64,000 nt of DNA from positions 2,797,422 through 2,861,421 of the forward strand of contig VXAI01000095.1 of the NCBI GenBank assembly GCA_013399305.1. The letters are read 5' to 3'. Below are positions 35,637-48,260 of this stretch, piece by piece. The notes under the pieces were generated by a model. The model worked only from the letters and a program-made list of their open reading frames with translations. It was not told the origin of the DNA and did not search any database. This stretch comes from Rostratula benghalensis (lineage: Eukaryota; Chordata; Aves; Charadriiformes; Rostratulidae). Numbering within the stretch: position 1 is the stretch's first letter; each line of letters starts with the position of its first letter. The position numbers and the translations under genes are program-made.

Positions 35637-36851
35637 CAGAAGGATCGGGATTATTCAAGCGCTTAGAGCTGAGCATGTTTTTATTTGCTTTGCTCAATTA
35701 GGACTATAATGACCTCATTCTGTTTTGCAAATTCCTAAGCTCCCTGCTTCAATAACCATTATGGTTTTTCACTCAAAAATGAAAACTAGAAAATGTTGAG
35801 TTCTCCACCGTTTCAGCTGCAGTACTTTCCTGTCCATCCATTCCTCTATGGAGGCTGCAGTTTCTTACACTGGTGAATGAATGAGCAGCAGTTATTCTGG
35901 ACTTCAGAAAGATGCTGAACAACCCAAGCTCTGATAACCAAAAGCTCTGATTCATAACCATATTGGATTAATCACGGTAGTGCAAAAGGTTAGTGCCCCA
36001 GCTGTCTGCTGCCCCTTATCTTCAAGGTTACTCTGTTGGAAGTTATCTCTTCAGTCACTGCAGCTAAACCCAGTGAGGAATGGGAATTAAACACATCTGC
36101 TTGTTCCTGAGGATGGGGAAGAGTAAACATTATGGATCCCTCTCAAGTCCTGAAAAAAACCCTGTACTTGCAAAATCCTGTGCTCTGTGTCCTGGTCCAA
36201 CTCTTACTAAAGGATGCAGAAAGAGGTTGGTTGACCAGTTTCAAAGGGAAATGGAAGACCATGGAAAAGCAGGCAAAATGAGTTTCACGGCTGAAAACTG
36301 CAATTTTAAAGATCGTTTTCTTCATGTTAAGCACAATGTTATTGCTCTATATGTTCATGTCCCATTGTTATCTTCAAAATAAAAAAAATAAATCTAGTAA
36401 GTTAGAGATGTTTATAGACCGAGAATAATATGGAGTAATTCTTTCAGTTCTCAAATAAATCAGCTAGCCAAAAAAGACCTCACAGAAAACCTGCAGCCAA
36501 TATTTCTGCACAAACCCATTAGTCAATACCACTACTATATGTTTTCTTTCTGTGCTTTGAGGTGCACATCCTTTCTACCATTAGAATAATGCTAATAAGC
36601 TTGTTTCTACCATGACTCTAGAGGTTTATCCTCTGCACAGCTATTCCCAGCACCTCACAGCTAATTGCACAGCTCCCTGCTTTGCTTCTGTCTGAAAACA
36701 TGAGGTGACCTCCTGTTAAGCTCCACGCTGGTGTTAGCAGCAACTGCTCAGCAGCAAGGCGTCACAGGTTATGTTGTCTCTAGGTCTGGAGTGACTAGAG
36801 ACGGGGGGAGCACGCTTTGCTGCCTTTGCCACACAAACACACAGAGCAGGG
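35637..36851. other. unique non-coding DNA
   Basis: No gene seen. A 100-codon plus-strand frame at 36080-36382 shows no domain. Confidence 0.5.
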
Positions 36852-36960
36852 AGATCTGGTTTTCTCCTATAAATGGCTGGAAATCAGTAATAACTAGACT
36901 GAAATCAATGGAGCTTTACTGCTGTGCGCTGTGTTAACACAAGATGCGAATCTGCCTTTG
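36852..36960. repeat. ancient palindromic amniote repeat
   Basis: GATCTGGTTTTCTCCTATAA at the left, ACTGAAATCAATGGAGC in the middle and ACACAAGATGCGAATCTG at the right parallel a widespread old repeat. The usual form is GATCTGG..GGTGTAAATCAG, then TTCAATGGAGTTAC, then ACACCAGCTGAGGATCTGG. The two ends are inverted copies of each other. Probably a relic of a DNA transposon, though the family is not certain. Confidence 0.55.
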
Positions 36961-39296
36961 GGTCCGGTTTCCGCGGAGCTGAATGGTAAGCAGGAACGTT
37001 CAGATTGCTTTGACTTCACTCACCATTTGCTGATATTAGCTCTATATATTTTAAGCAGACACTTGCAGTTTCTCAGATGTCTTCTCTTTCTCATTTATTA
37101 GTTGAGTTATATTTTAACGGTGCTGAGAGATTTACTGTCAATGTATTAGATGTACTCATTTTGTTTAAGGCAAAAGCCTTGCGCTAGGATCCAAATGTTG
37201 GACACATCTGTTAGCAGGCCAAGGAATGACCCTGTATTATTATTATTTTTTAAACCTGACAGCTCACACATTTGAAAATTGCATAAAAATATGTAGCTTA
37301 GCAGCTCTGCCTTCTCTTTGTACTATTTGCTCACATCCGGATCCATTTTTTCCTCTGCCTGAAGCAGGGGAAAGACAACCCCGTATCAATCGCTCCTTGT
37401 GCCAGTTCACATTAGGGAAAGCCCCAACTTTTCATTTCAAATCAGCAGCATCTTGCCTTTGATCCAGAAGACCACAGCTGGGAAGCTGACATGACTCTGC
37501 CTCGTGCTCCCCCTGCTCCGAGCCCCGCACCCCTTGCTTTGCTCTGTGCCTCTAACAAACCTCGCAGAGTCACCTCTGCTCACTTTTAGCAGAACCTTTT
37601 CCTCCCTGTCACTGACAGAGCAGCCGAATTAATCACACTCAGCCCAACTAACGTTAACAATCCGTCAAAGTGGCCTACAAAATCCTTCATCTACTGTAAC
37701 TAGAAAATTCACCTGAAGACCTCCTGATTTGTGCTGCACTTCCGCCTGTAGGACAAAATAGACAGAAACCACTTTCCCCTTCATTCTCTTCTCAATATTT
37801 TCCACCTCCCTGTTTGCTGTTTGTTTCTTTTGGTTTTTGTCTCCTTTGTTTTATTCCCTTACAATAAGTTCAGAATTCATTGAGCATGAACAACATTTTT
37901 GCCTAAAGAAATGCTTACCCAGTGTTACCTCTTTCATGGTACATGGGCCATTACTGTTGATGACATCAGGCCAGGGGTCACTGGAAGTTCCTTTTGCAAT
38001 AATTCCAGCAAGGCAATACATTGACTTTGTGGTGCTTCTGCCCTACTATAGTTTGACAAACTCTTTTCTACTCTTTACTTTAGCTATGTACCTATCGAAG
38101 AAGTAAAGTACTTTTTAGCTGGGTGCTGGGAATAAACTCTCCCCCATGAGTGGATATGCCCTACAAAAACAACTGGAAGGGAAGTCCCTGTCATCTCTCT
38201 AGGACAATGCTGAAAATCATGGGCTTCACATTATAAGAGTGGCTCCGGCAACAACACATCTAGGTTGCTCCAGAAATGATTTTTTTTTAATGATGCCTTC
38301 CTAGAACAATTTTGTTTAGACTTTTTTTTTGTGTGTGTATCATACAAATGAACTCAAATCACCCTTGCACTGAACATTTTCCCATCCAGTCCTGAGTAAA
38401 CTAGGGGTAAAATCCAGTAAAAATCAGAAGGGCAGCTTTTCCAACCTTCTTTATAAAGGCATAAATGACTTCCACCTATGTTGCAAGGCATCAACAGCAA
38501 ACAGAAGGGTAGGAGGACAACTAAACCTGCCTGTGAAGTTGAACCAGATTCCTTATACTCAATAAAGAAGCCCACGAAGAGCTGAAACAACTTTCATATT
38601 AGGACAGAAGTATGATCCAGAAGGCCAGAATGGGCCTGAATAGCCACTGAGTTTTAATTTTCATTCTGTTTAGTTTGGTGTTTTTGTAACTTCCACATTG
38701 ATTCCTCCCCTCCCCTACAATACAGATGCATGAAATAATAGAGATACATGAAACAGATCTCCAACTAAGTTGGCTTCTAGGCTCCTCACTCCAGACCAAT
38801 GGACTTGCAGGAAACATGACCCTGGGATCCATCCCTGAATCAGCAGCTTATAAAAGCAAATTCTCATGCAAGTTCAAATTTTTAAAGGTGCTCTCATTTT
38901 TAAAAAACATTTTCCTGGATTTACCTTCCTACAGACAATCTCTAAAAATGATTATTCTAGCATTCTTTTTCAATTTTCCCATCTCAGAAAATCTAATGTC
39001 CACCCTTTCTCATCCTAAATGCTCTTAGACTCACTGACGTCAGTACACCAGGAGATCAGTGGGAGGCTTCCAAGATGTATGTGGTGTTACCTGCCTTGCA
39101 AAGTTGGGCAGAATCACAAAACAGCATCATTCAGTTATGGCAGAAAGAATACAGAACAACTATTTCATTGTTATTTTTAACAGAGCCAAAGTGCATTGTA
39201 TTAATGGCCAGCAACATCAGGTGGCAAACTGTTAATGCATTTAAGGCCTCAACAACACCCATAAACACATTTCCGACATCTGTATTTGAATATCTG
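36961..39296. other. non-coding DNA, no gene seen
   Basis: Repeat-free apart from short T runs at 38280-38332. The part at 36990-37200 has a conserved-element look. GC rises slightly near 37490-37570 with no CpG island. Confidence 0.45.
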
Positions 39297-39336
39297 TTTG
39301 ACTTCAATAGGTTTTCAGCATGTGCTCAGAATTAAC
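39297..39336. repeat. possible fragment of ancient amniote repeat
   Basis: TTTGACTTCAATAGGTTTTC followed by AGCATGTGCTCAGAATTA resembles the TTGACTTCAATGGG..GAGCATGTGCTGAAAATTA wording of old reptile/bird repeats. It is short, so low confidence. Confidence 0.35.
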
Positions 39337-42000
39337 CTCTCTGCTTTTCCTGACACAGGGCTCTATGTAGGTAAAATATCTATTGTATCAGCACAACCAG
39401 GTTCAAAATCCAGGTCTTCCCAACCTCCGGGTACTATTCAATACGTAAGACTAGGTATCCATCAGCAGGCCCAAGATTTTGAGGTCGGTGGTGGGAGCGG
39501 GTTTGTTTTTTACTGACTTCCAGATGGTTAGAACGAAAAGCCATTGTGCAATTTCTGACCATCTCAAATTGATGGCAAAATCCACCCTAAATAAAGTCCT
39601 TGTGTCTCTTGCTGCCTCTTAAACAGCAGCGACTGAACAACCTGGCACTCACAAAGACTTGCCTGGCAGTCTGAGGTGTGACACTGAGCAGTGTGGGGAC
39701 TGAAACACCGAGAGGGGAAACGCTTGGGAGGAGGACCTTGGGTCTGGACAGAGCAATATAAAGAAAGAGAAAAGTAAGCTTAAACTGGTACATGTATTTC
39801 TAGTCATTCATCAGAGGACTATGTACAATCTGAGCAATAAGAAATGTATTCAGCTTTTGCTTACTCCTGGAAAAAGGATGTGTAGCTTGAACAATGAGAA
39901 ACTAGACCCTCTTGTTTGTGGGTTTTTTTCTGCTATGCTATTAAAAATAAGCAACTCATTACTACAACACAGAGAAGCAAATTAAAATACCCATTTCCTA
40001 TTGGAAAGTCTCCGCCTTGAAATAAAAACCAAACCATTCCTCTCCTCCCCAGTAAAATATTGCCACTGCAACTGGAACTAATTTGCTGGTAGCCTCAGAA
40101 AAGAAGCCAAAGGTTCAGTTACAAGGAGGGAAGACTGTCCCTAGCCAGGTCAAAGCCGTGGAAACACAGCAAGGCAATCTGGGAAAGGCTTGCACGGCTC
40201 TTGGCTGCACATGGTGGGGAACAGTAGGCCTTTAGCTCTCCAGGCTGTCAATCTGGCACTATCACACACACTAAATTCACTGTGGTATTTAAAGAAGTGG
40301 CATTATTGATTCTTTTCATAGTTTTTTTTTTTTCTTTTTTCCATTCCAAGGCCACTACAGGCCACTGAAAAAGAAAAAGAGACACACACATACGTACACA
40401 CAGACAGCGAAACTCAGGGAGCACTTTAGCAGTAAGTAACAAGTACTAAAAATACTGACCTTCCTGCAATTTTTTATATCACGGGAAAGTAATATATGGC
40501 CCAAATAACACTATATTTTCTTTATTACCCTGAACTGTACTTAATTGACATAACTTGGTGGGAGGATTAGCTTTTATACAAATAGCCACATTTTATTGTT
40601 TTGCCATTCCCCAAGGAGTGCACTGCTCATATATTTCTTATAATGTGGATTTGCAAATAGGTCATTGAACAGTCATATGCTCAGCAACAGTACTTAGATG
40701 TTTAGAATTCATGAATTATTTTTTTAAAATGCTGAAATCACTGCAGTGATGGATGGTTGCTCAGATATTTAATTCATAACCATTGACTGCTAACATCTTC
40801 TGACTTAATCATTATTATCAGCCCTACTTTGTAACTTTATATATATGTGCCGTTGTGATGTGGAGATGGAAAAACATGTATGATGAATTGTGACACGGTG
40901 ACGTGATCCTTAATTTAGAGGGTAGGCTTCTCTCTGAAGTAAGTGGAGGAAGAACTTAATGGAAACTCCATGGCTTTTGTTTTCTTTGGGTGAGCTCTCC
41001 CCTTGGGTGTTTACAAACTACCTGAGTAGGTTCAAGGCCAAATGTTATCCTGAAAGGAAAGCAAGAGTTGTACCCGCACTGCTCTGTGAATTTGCAGTGA
41101 GATTTGCAATGATGTGAACAAAATATTATGGATAGTCTGTGAATATAAAATCTCTAAGCAGGTAGGAAACACGATGAATTCAAAATTACCATCTTGTCTT
41201 AATGTTGTAGTGGAGCTGAAATGAGAGTCCCGGGCCAGGACAGAAAGGTCCTTAGGAAAGGCAGAGGCAATGTTTGCCAGAGTAACTCACAAAATTGACT
41301 CTGTGCTGCATATATCCAGGGTCAATTTAGGTATGATATTCACATGTTAAATGTGAAATGCACCAAAGCATGACCCATGCGGTGCAAGCCAAGAGGAAGC
41401 ACTGCTTCTTCATCAGACAAACAACAAGAGGATAACGTGCTTCTCTCCATTCATACTGCCTTGCGCTCCACAGCTTCAAGGGAACACTGTGTGCTAGCCA
41501 AGGGGGTGACTACATCTCTTACTCCACTCCAAGCATAAAAAGTGCCATCTGTAACATTTGCTTGAGGAAAGTGATAGCTGCTGCCACCACAAAATGTACA
41601 TGAAACGTAGCCCACAAATATAAAACCTTAGTTAGCCACTAGATGTGGGTAAGTCTGCTAAAAAGGCAGTTCAGAAATCCAGGCAGTGACCGATATCCTT
41701 CTCTGCCTCCTAAACATAAGGATAAAATTATTCCCATAAAGGGGGAAGATACAGTACTACTCAACTGCATATGAATAACCCCCAGTGGTCAGCATATTGA
41801 GAGATAGATTACACACATGGAAAGAGGGGGCTGTCTCCTGACAACAAAACACCATTGATTTAACTGGCAGTACCAGGGAATCGCATCGATTTCGGATGTT
41901 GAATCACATGCCTACACGGAGCTCAGAATTGCAGCCTGACAAATGTTATCGCTCTATTAGTGATTTTCTTGAAGTCTTCCTCGCATCCTCAAGTCAGAGA
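39337..42000. other. unique non-coding DNA with simple repeats
   Basis: No gene seen. A T-rich tract lies at 40320-40340, and an A/CA-rich stretch at 40367-40405. Confidence 0.5.
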
Positions 42001-42055
42001 ATCATAGGATTTTCAGGCTGATTTTGAAAGGCCAAGACCTACTTTTCTAGTCTTC
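42001..42055 (-). mobile_element. possible degraded CR1 tail
   Basis: AGAATCATAGGATTTTCAGG then TTTTGAAAGGCC and TTTTCTAGTC loosely follow the reverse CR1 end (AGAATCATAGAATGG..GGTTGGAAGGGACC..CATCTAGTCC). Several gaps are needed. The AGAATCATAGGAT start is the best-preserved part. Confidence 0.4.
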
Positions 42056-43444
42056 ACAGCCACAAAGGTAACTGAAAACATCAGATCTGAAAACATCAAT
42101 CAAGTTTAAATGTAAGATTCAGAATCCACAGGGCAAAAACACGATGACTATGACATCTGTTAATTTTTATAGCCTACTTTCTGATGAGAAAATGTATGTG
42201 ATCAGAAGGTGTTTATGACAGGGAAAGAGAAGGGCATACTTGATAAAAATAATGATGTTCAAATAAACCTTGTGAAAACAGGTGGCTGTGTAGAAGTGAC
42301 TCTATATGTTCTTTCTATCAGTGGCCTAAGGGAAAAGCACAAGCGTGGGGACACACAGTATTAGGCACAAGACCATCCACCAAAGAAACTGCAGCTACAG
42401 GAAAATCTGTTGAAACTGGCAGTCAATTATGAAAAACAAATCATAAGGAACTAAGTGTTTCTTTTGTGCCAGAACTTATGAAACTAATTGCTTTAAAAAA
42501 AGACTCATGACTTCTAAGCCAATCTCATAATTTTTCAAAGTTTACAATTGGCAATGAGACTTAAAGCAATTTGCAAATATCAAGCTGAATGGTATTGCTG
42601 CAGTGGAAATAAAAGTTGTGGAAGCAGAGCACTAAACCTTTAGATTACCAGTGAAAAATTATTCCTGCAGTAACCTATAGCATCTCTGCACAGTCATGTA
42701 CAATACAACAGGCAAGGGTGAGAAGTAAAACGAGGGAATCAAAGAGGAGCCCAGGAAGGCACTACTATGGGAAACAAGAAAGATTTTGCCACTAGAGACT
42801 TAAGTACATTTAATTGATACTGGGGCTTAAATGCAGATAGTGCATGTAAATAAAGACATGTCTGCTTCCCATCAGTCAAACTCATCCAAGAGAATTCACA
42901 CACACAAGAGTCTCGTCTGTCTGCAAGGAATGCACACACATAAAATGCCGCCTGCCTGCAGATTACATTCTTAACAGACACATGGTCAGGATCTCTTTTC
43001 TGGTTTTCATAATCCAGTGTTTGCATATTTATTTATTTATTGGTGCCTAGATGCACCACAGATTGGATCCTTTCCTCTGTTCTGAAAGCTTCTCTTGGAT
43101 CTGCTGGTGAAAGGCTGCCTTACGTGTAGTTTACCTTGCCTCATGCAGGTCTTTCTGATGCTGAGGAACCACCAGTTGGTGCTGGGGACATCCTAATGTC
43201 TCTGCGTTCTTACAGCCTGGCTGAAGATCCCTGATAGTCACAGCTACCCCTCCAGCACACTTTACCTGCCATGCTCTCCTCAGTGAGCTGCAGGCAATTA
43301 AAACATGTTGGAAAAGATTGGAGATGCCTCTAACACATACTGTTGGGTGATCTCAAAGCCTAGCAGGAGGTTAACATGGATGGCCTCTATGCAACACCCT
43401 TGGTTTTGTTGATGGAAACCTCTTAATCACAAGCCAGTTTGCAG
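42056..43444. other. unique non-coding DNA
   Basis: No gene seen. A 95-codon minus-strand frame (42739-43026) contains no domain. A short CA repeat lies near 42897-42906. Confidence 0.5.
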
Positions 43445-43468
43445 AACCAGTCTGCAGCCAGACTGGTT
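43445..43468. other. perfect 10-bp hairpin with 4-base loop
   Basis: AACCAGTCTG and CAGACTGGTT flank the loop CAGC. The stem is G+C balanced and perfect. It is too short for a microRNA precursor and has no T run after it. It may be chance. Confidence 0.5.
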
Positions 43469-44590
43469 GCTCCTTGGACGTCGCTAAGGACATGACTGAA
43501 TACACTGCGTTCCTGAAGTTTAAATGGTTTTCTTTTCACAAAAAATTTTGCACGTTAGAAAGTGATTGGAGAGTTCAATCCCCAATCCATTTCTTTTACC
43601 AAAAAGAATCAATAAAAATGCCAACAGCTGCAAAAGACCCACAACAAACAAACCCCAAACAATTAAATTAAGACAATAGCAAGCATCTGTGTGGTTTTCT
43701 TGTCTCCCTTCAGTGAATCTGGAGAAGAGTCATTCCCTGTTAGATATACTACAAGTCTTTTGTTGATATCATAGTGCTGACAAGTGTAATAGTGACAGCA
43801 ACATCATAGGAAATTATAACAGGAATCTTCCTTTCAGCAGTAGCTCTTGATAAATTGGACATACTGATTCCTGCTATTTGTTGCAAGGTAGTGTGGCATC
43901 TCTCTCTTTTTTTTTTTTTCTTTAACAGGCGCTAATTATTGAGCATCAAATAGCGTAAAATATAACAGCTGTGCATACTGTCAGTGCTATATGGGCTGCT
44001 GAAGGTGTCTGTGCGTGCATATGCCAATGTGTGAGCAACTGACAGTGGGTGGTTTTGCTGTTTGCTTTATGATTGCATTTGAATAGACTGGATTATTTTG
44101 CAGGGCAGTAGACATTCAGCTGGGTTACAGATGAGTTAAGAAGGAGAAGCCAGGTTCTAGGATGCCAGTGATGGCTTTGGCTGGGAGAAGAAGTGTATTT
44201 CAGGCTGCTGGGCACGGCTGGTGAAGCAGAGAAGGGACGTGGATGTTCTTGTGGACTAATGATGTTTTGTCCTTTTCTGTATGCCAGTCTCACAAATCCC
44301 CGCTAAATTATTAACGCGTTTTGAGGAATCATGAATAGGAAGTTCCAGCATTTGAAAAACAGAAGAAAAGAACTGGGGGAAAAAAAATATCAAGAGAAAC
44401 CAAAATCCTCATATACTATTTTAAGCTTTTATAGGCAAGCTGTGTCAAATAGTGGGAACAGTTCACATGGCAGGTGAAAGTTGGCTGCCGAAAGCTTTCA
44501 GTCCAAAGAAACTTTTTCCTTTGTGAGATGATTTAAACTGTAAACCATAAATACCCTGGTACCTCCCTGACCAAGATAACAACCTGGGGG
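43469..44590. other. unique non-coding DNA
   Basis: No gene seen. A T run lies at about 43907-43920. Confidence 0.5.
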
Positions 44591-44609
44591 AAAAAAAAAA
44601 AAAAAAAAA
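44591..44609. repeat. A19 homopolymer
   Basis: Nineteen A preceded by five G. No retrotransposon or processed pseudogene body was recognised to the left, so it is treated as simple sequence. Confidence 0.8.
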
Positions 44610-47309
44610 GAAACCCCTAAAAATATTACCGTGACCTGTTTTATGGTAAGGTCAGGCTCTTAATCAGTTTCGGGGTATAGCTCTTGAAACGAGAATGAAA
44701 GCCTTTTTCCCTGAATAGTTTGCTCTCCTCAGGTTATAGTGAAACAAAATATGTAAAGTTTTTTGCTTCTGAGTGTTAGAGCTGCTCTTTTAACTTTCCT
44801 TTTAAGTTGGCAAAATGCAGTGAATAGAATCATTCTTTTCAACTCAAAACTTCTTCATGAAGGGTTGAGTCTTTTTTTTTTATGGTTGCACTGGTACTAA
44901 CACACCAGCTTCAGATGACCTTTACAAGTATCACATGGAGGCTTTATCCTGATTAAAATGGTTTTCTACACAGAAGGGGAAGGCCTGTGACACCACTCCG
45001 AACAAAACCTCTGCAGGACAAGGTGTAAAAGGATAAAATATATTGCTTCCTCTAAGAGGAATGGAAAAAAGGACCGAGAGATTCTGAATAAGAGAGAGAC
45101 ATGAAAACCTGTGTTTCATTTTGATTAATTCTGCACAGTTCTTCTTTAAGCAAATGACTAATGTGGCCTTTGACCCACCAGGAGAATTCTTTTAGCTCCA
45201 TCCTTCAGGAAACCCAAAGAAACAGTGCTAGGGTTACACCTAATGCTGACCTACCTCATCCATCTGCTTTCAGTGAGCAAATGTCAAGTTCATATTCTTT
45301 TCCCATCGATGAAGGGGTGGGGAAGGGAAGAGAGAGGATAAAATTGCTGCAACTTAATACTGGCATCGAGATTTATTTACTGTTGATCACAGCTGGTGAA
45401 CTTTTTGCATCTTGCATATGCACAAGGTTGTTTGGGTCAAGGTGCATATGCCAACAAGAGAAAAGCAGGGGGAAAGTGCAGGAGGAAGGAAGGCCCGAGG
45501 ATGTAGCAAAGCAGGAAGGAATGAGAGGCTCAAGGGTGGATTTATAGTTATGTGATCTGAGCCCAGAGGGAGGCCTAGGCAAGAATGCTCCCTGACCGTA
45601 AAAACGCACTGGCTGGTAATGGCTGTTAATGGTGCAGGGCGATTTTACCGAGTTCGACATCGTGGGGGTGGCGGTGCTGGGGGGAAGGGGAGGCAGGCGT
45701 TTGGGAAGTGAGATGATAGTGGGGTGAACGCAACAAGAGAACAGAGGTGGGGAAGTTGCGCATACGACAACTGTGAGTGCCCCACTGCTATCTCTGCCTT
45801 CCAGCATGCATACATAGAAAAATTAAGACAGAAATAGAAAAATAAAGGAGAAAGGAAAAGAAAGATGCGGGAAATCTGATGAGGCGCCCGAGTGGCATTT
45901 TGTGCCGTTAACGTGCATGACATTTCAAGAACTGTACTTTGCATTTTTCCTTTTAATTGTTCTGCCCTTTTGCTCTCCGTTCTCAGTGTGTACCATAGCA
46001 TTCTGCCTGTCTGAGGACAGCAAGGGGCAGGCAATGGATGTGCTTCTAAGCACTTTGGGTTCACAAGTCTCCCATTTTCAATTAGCAGATGAATAAAGGA
46101 TGTAGGGTAGGGGTTTATTTTTTACTGCATATTTTAAACTGAAATCTTTTCTTTCTTTCTCTTTTTCCACCCTTTCCAATAAGCCTCCCCTCCTCTGAAC
46201 CCACACTTAGACCATTATACAGTCGTTCCAGCTCCAGTGCTCGCACTAATACCTGCTGGACTTGGTGGAACAATTGCATTACAGGCTTCTACGGCTCTGA
46301 TTATCATCAGCAACTGGGGATGCTGGCTCAAGGATGCAAGGTCACATGAATACCAATCCCCATTACCCTGCGGCAACTGCTTCTCAAGGAGAACCAGTTA
46401 CTCACCATAATGAGATCACAAAACACACAAGCTTTCTTTGATTGTGATTTCCAGCCCAATCAGCAACGAATGGAAACTGCTGTCCTTGAGCAGTCTGGAA
46501 CCTGTGCCTTTCTCTTTTCAGTTGAAGAAATGGTCTAACTCAGAATCCACTGACATCAGAGACAACTGAATCAGGCCCACGCTACATTAGTTAAAATGTA
46601 GGTAAAAGTGGCTTTTAAGTACATCAGTTTATATTTACCAGTTTTTACGAATTCCAATATACATTTTCTTTTTTCTCTTGTTCAATAAAAGTTCATTCAT
46701 TAGATCTCATTGCTTTTCAATAAATATCTGATGGTGCGTTTTACCTGAGTCCTGGCTGAACCTGCAGTACAGGAAAAATCCCAAATACGCTACAACTAAA
46801 CAGGCAATTTTGCCTGGACCACACTGAAACATAGATTCTCTGGAAGTGAACAAATAGAGGAGAATACTATTGAAATAGTTACTCTTTTTGCAGGGAACCA
46901 CTCCATTCTATAACTACTAATACAATTAGTAGCCCACTGTTACTGGAATTGTAGCTCTTGTATTTGTTGTACTTCAGGGGCCAAATACCTGCCATAGATT
47001 TTGGCACAGATGTGCAAGTCAATTGATGAAGAACACCTTCCAAGTTTATAAATTCTGAGACTTCCCAGCTTTCTAGTTACAAGACTTTTATAACTTTTTT
47101 TTCTCCTGTGCTATGTTACTAACTGCTGTACATAAACATTCCTGACAAATGCTAGATGCACTGATGTAGTTCCTATACATAGACAATGAAGACGCTGTAC
47201 AGAGTCAGTGACAACTTTCAGGGTTTGTGAAAGAAAGATTATCTGTAAAACACTAATGGAAGATTGAATTAATTGTATCATATTTACTGTAGCATCTCTA
47301 AGGGAAGAG
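44610..47309. other. non-coding DNA, one weak exon-like segment
   Basis: No gene supported. At 45664-45704 runs of five, six, four and three G form a loose quadruplex candidate. At 45987-46096 a good pyrimidine tract with TTCTCAG precedes a short open segment ending at a TAA inside AATAAA; this is kept only as a lead. Overlapping minus-strand frames (45373-45807, 45645-46064) show no domain. Confidence 0.4.
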
Positions 47310-47507
47310 CGCATGACTGTGAGGGTGATGAAACACTGGAAGAGGCTGCCCAGAGAGGTGGTGGAGTCTCCTTCTCTGGAGATATTCAAAACCCACCTGG
47401 ACATGTTCTTGCGTGACCTGATCCAGGTGTTCCTGCTCCAGCAGGGGGATTGGACTGCATGATCTTTCAGGGTCCCTTCCAATCCCTGATACTCTGTGAT
47501 GACTGTG
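47310..47507 (+). mobile_element. CR1 LINE 3' UTR fragment, plus strand
   Basis: About 200 bp of typical avian CR1 3' sequence. In order it shows TGAGGGTGATGAAACACTGG, AGAGGCTGCCCAGAGAGGTG, GGAGTCTCCTTCTCTGGAGA, TTCAAAACCCACCTGGACAT and ATTGGACTGCATGATC. It then has GGTCCCTTCCAATCCC and ends with degenerate octamers ACTCTGTGATGACTGTG. The endonuclease and reverse transcriptase coding parts are absent because of 5' truncation. It is the best-preserved repeat of the window. A 123-codon minus-strand frame across it is an artefact. Confidence 0.95.
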
Positions 47508-48180
47508 TTTTAAATATATTTCACTGGTTAAAAATAAATACAACTGAAAATTTATAAGCTACACCAATCTATACTACGCCTAGTACACTGTACTTCTTTT
47601 GGTACTGCTGGGACTGTCCTGGATTCCTGATCTTTGGGTTTTTTGACAGAGGGAGAATTTTTAAATCAACATCAGACTTGTGAGCATAATTAACAAGGCC
47701 AATTTTGAACTAGACCTTTTCAGCTGGGGGTAGGAGATGGCTTAGTAACAAACTACGATGGTTAGTTTTGCCTTCGTTCTGTAGAACTACGTAGTTCAAG
47801 TTATTTGCGAGGAATACTTGCGAGGAATTAAAGCAGGAAAGAATATTATGTCTGAGACCTGATGCATGGGCTACTTCATAAATTCATTTGGGAGCTTTGA
47901 GGTTTCTGCTCCAGGTTGGAAAGGAATATCCCCTTTGAAGATAAAGAATGGGTTAAGTCTCTGAGAGAGTAACGTAGAATAAGTGTTGCCGGTATTTTAT
48001 TGCACTCTCTTACCTTTTTTTTTTTTTCCACCTTTTTTCCTAAGAAGCACACTGGTCAAACAGACCAAGTGCCTCTTCTTAGAAGTTATCACTTTAGATA
48101 TGAATTTGCAAGCTGTAGCATTGCAGCCCTTGGATCAGATCATGAGTTCCTAACCTTCCCTAGTCTGGCCTTTGAGCAGA
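47508..48180. other. unique non-coding DNA
   Basis: No gene seen. It holds a perfect 14-bp palindrome at 47784-47797, a 13-bp near-tandem repeat at 47805-47830 and a T13 run at 48015-48027. Confidence 0.5.
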
Positions 48181-48260
48181 ACTTGAGAGAAGGGGAGGGG
48201 GGAGAGGAAACGAGAGAGAAAAAGAGAGAGCAAGCAAAAAGATGAAGAAGAAAAGCAAAA
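48181..48260. repeat. GA-rich low-complexity tract
   Basis: An almost pure purine stretch of G, GA and AAG motifs. It can form triplex DNA in principle. Frames crossing it give Arg/Glu/Lys-rich artefacts. Confidence 0.8.

Noticed and set aside
39395..39430. Possible reverse MIR head (CCAGGTTCAAAATCCAGG then TCTTCCCAACCTCC)
   Set aside because: Only about 35 bp fit and nothing on either side continues the MIR order.
44591..44609. A19 run considered as the tail of a processed pseudogene or retroelement
   Set aside because: No coding similarity, retroelement body or flanking duplication was found to its left.
45373..46064. Two overlapping minus-strand frames of 144 and 139 codons
   Set aside because: They overlap each other in different frames and read through G-rich low-complexity DNA; no domain seen.
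47111..47482. 123-codon minus-strand frame
   Set aside because: It is mostly the antisense of a CR1 3' UTR.
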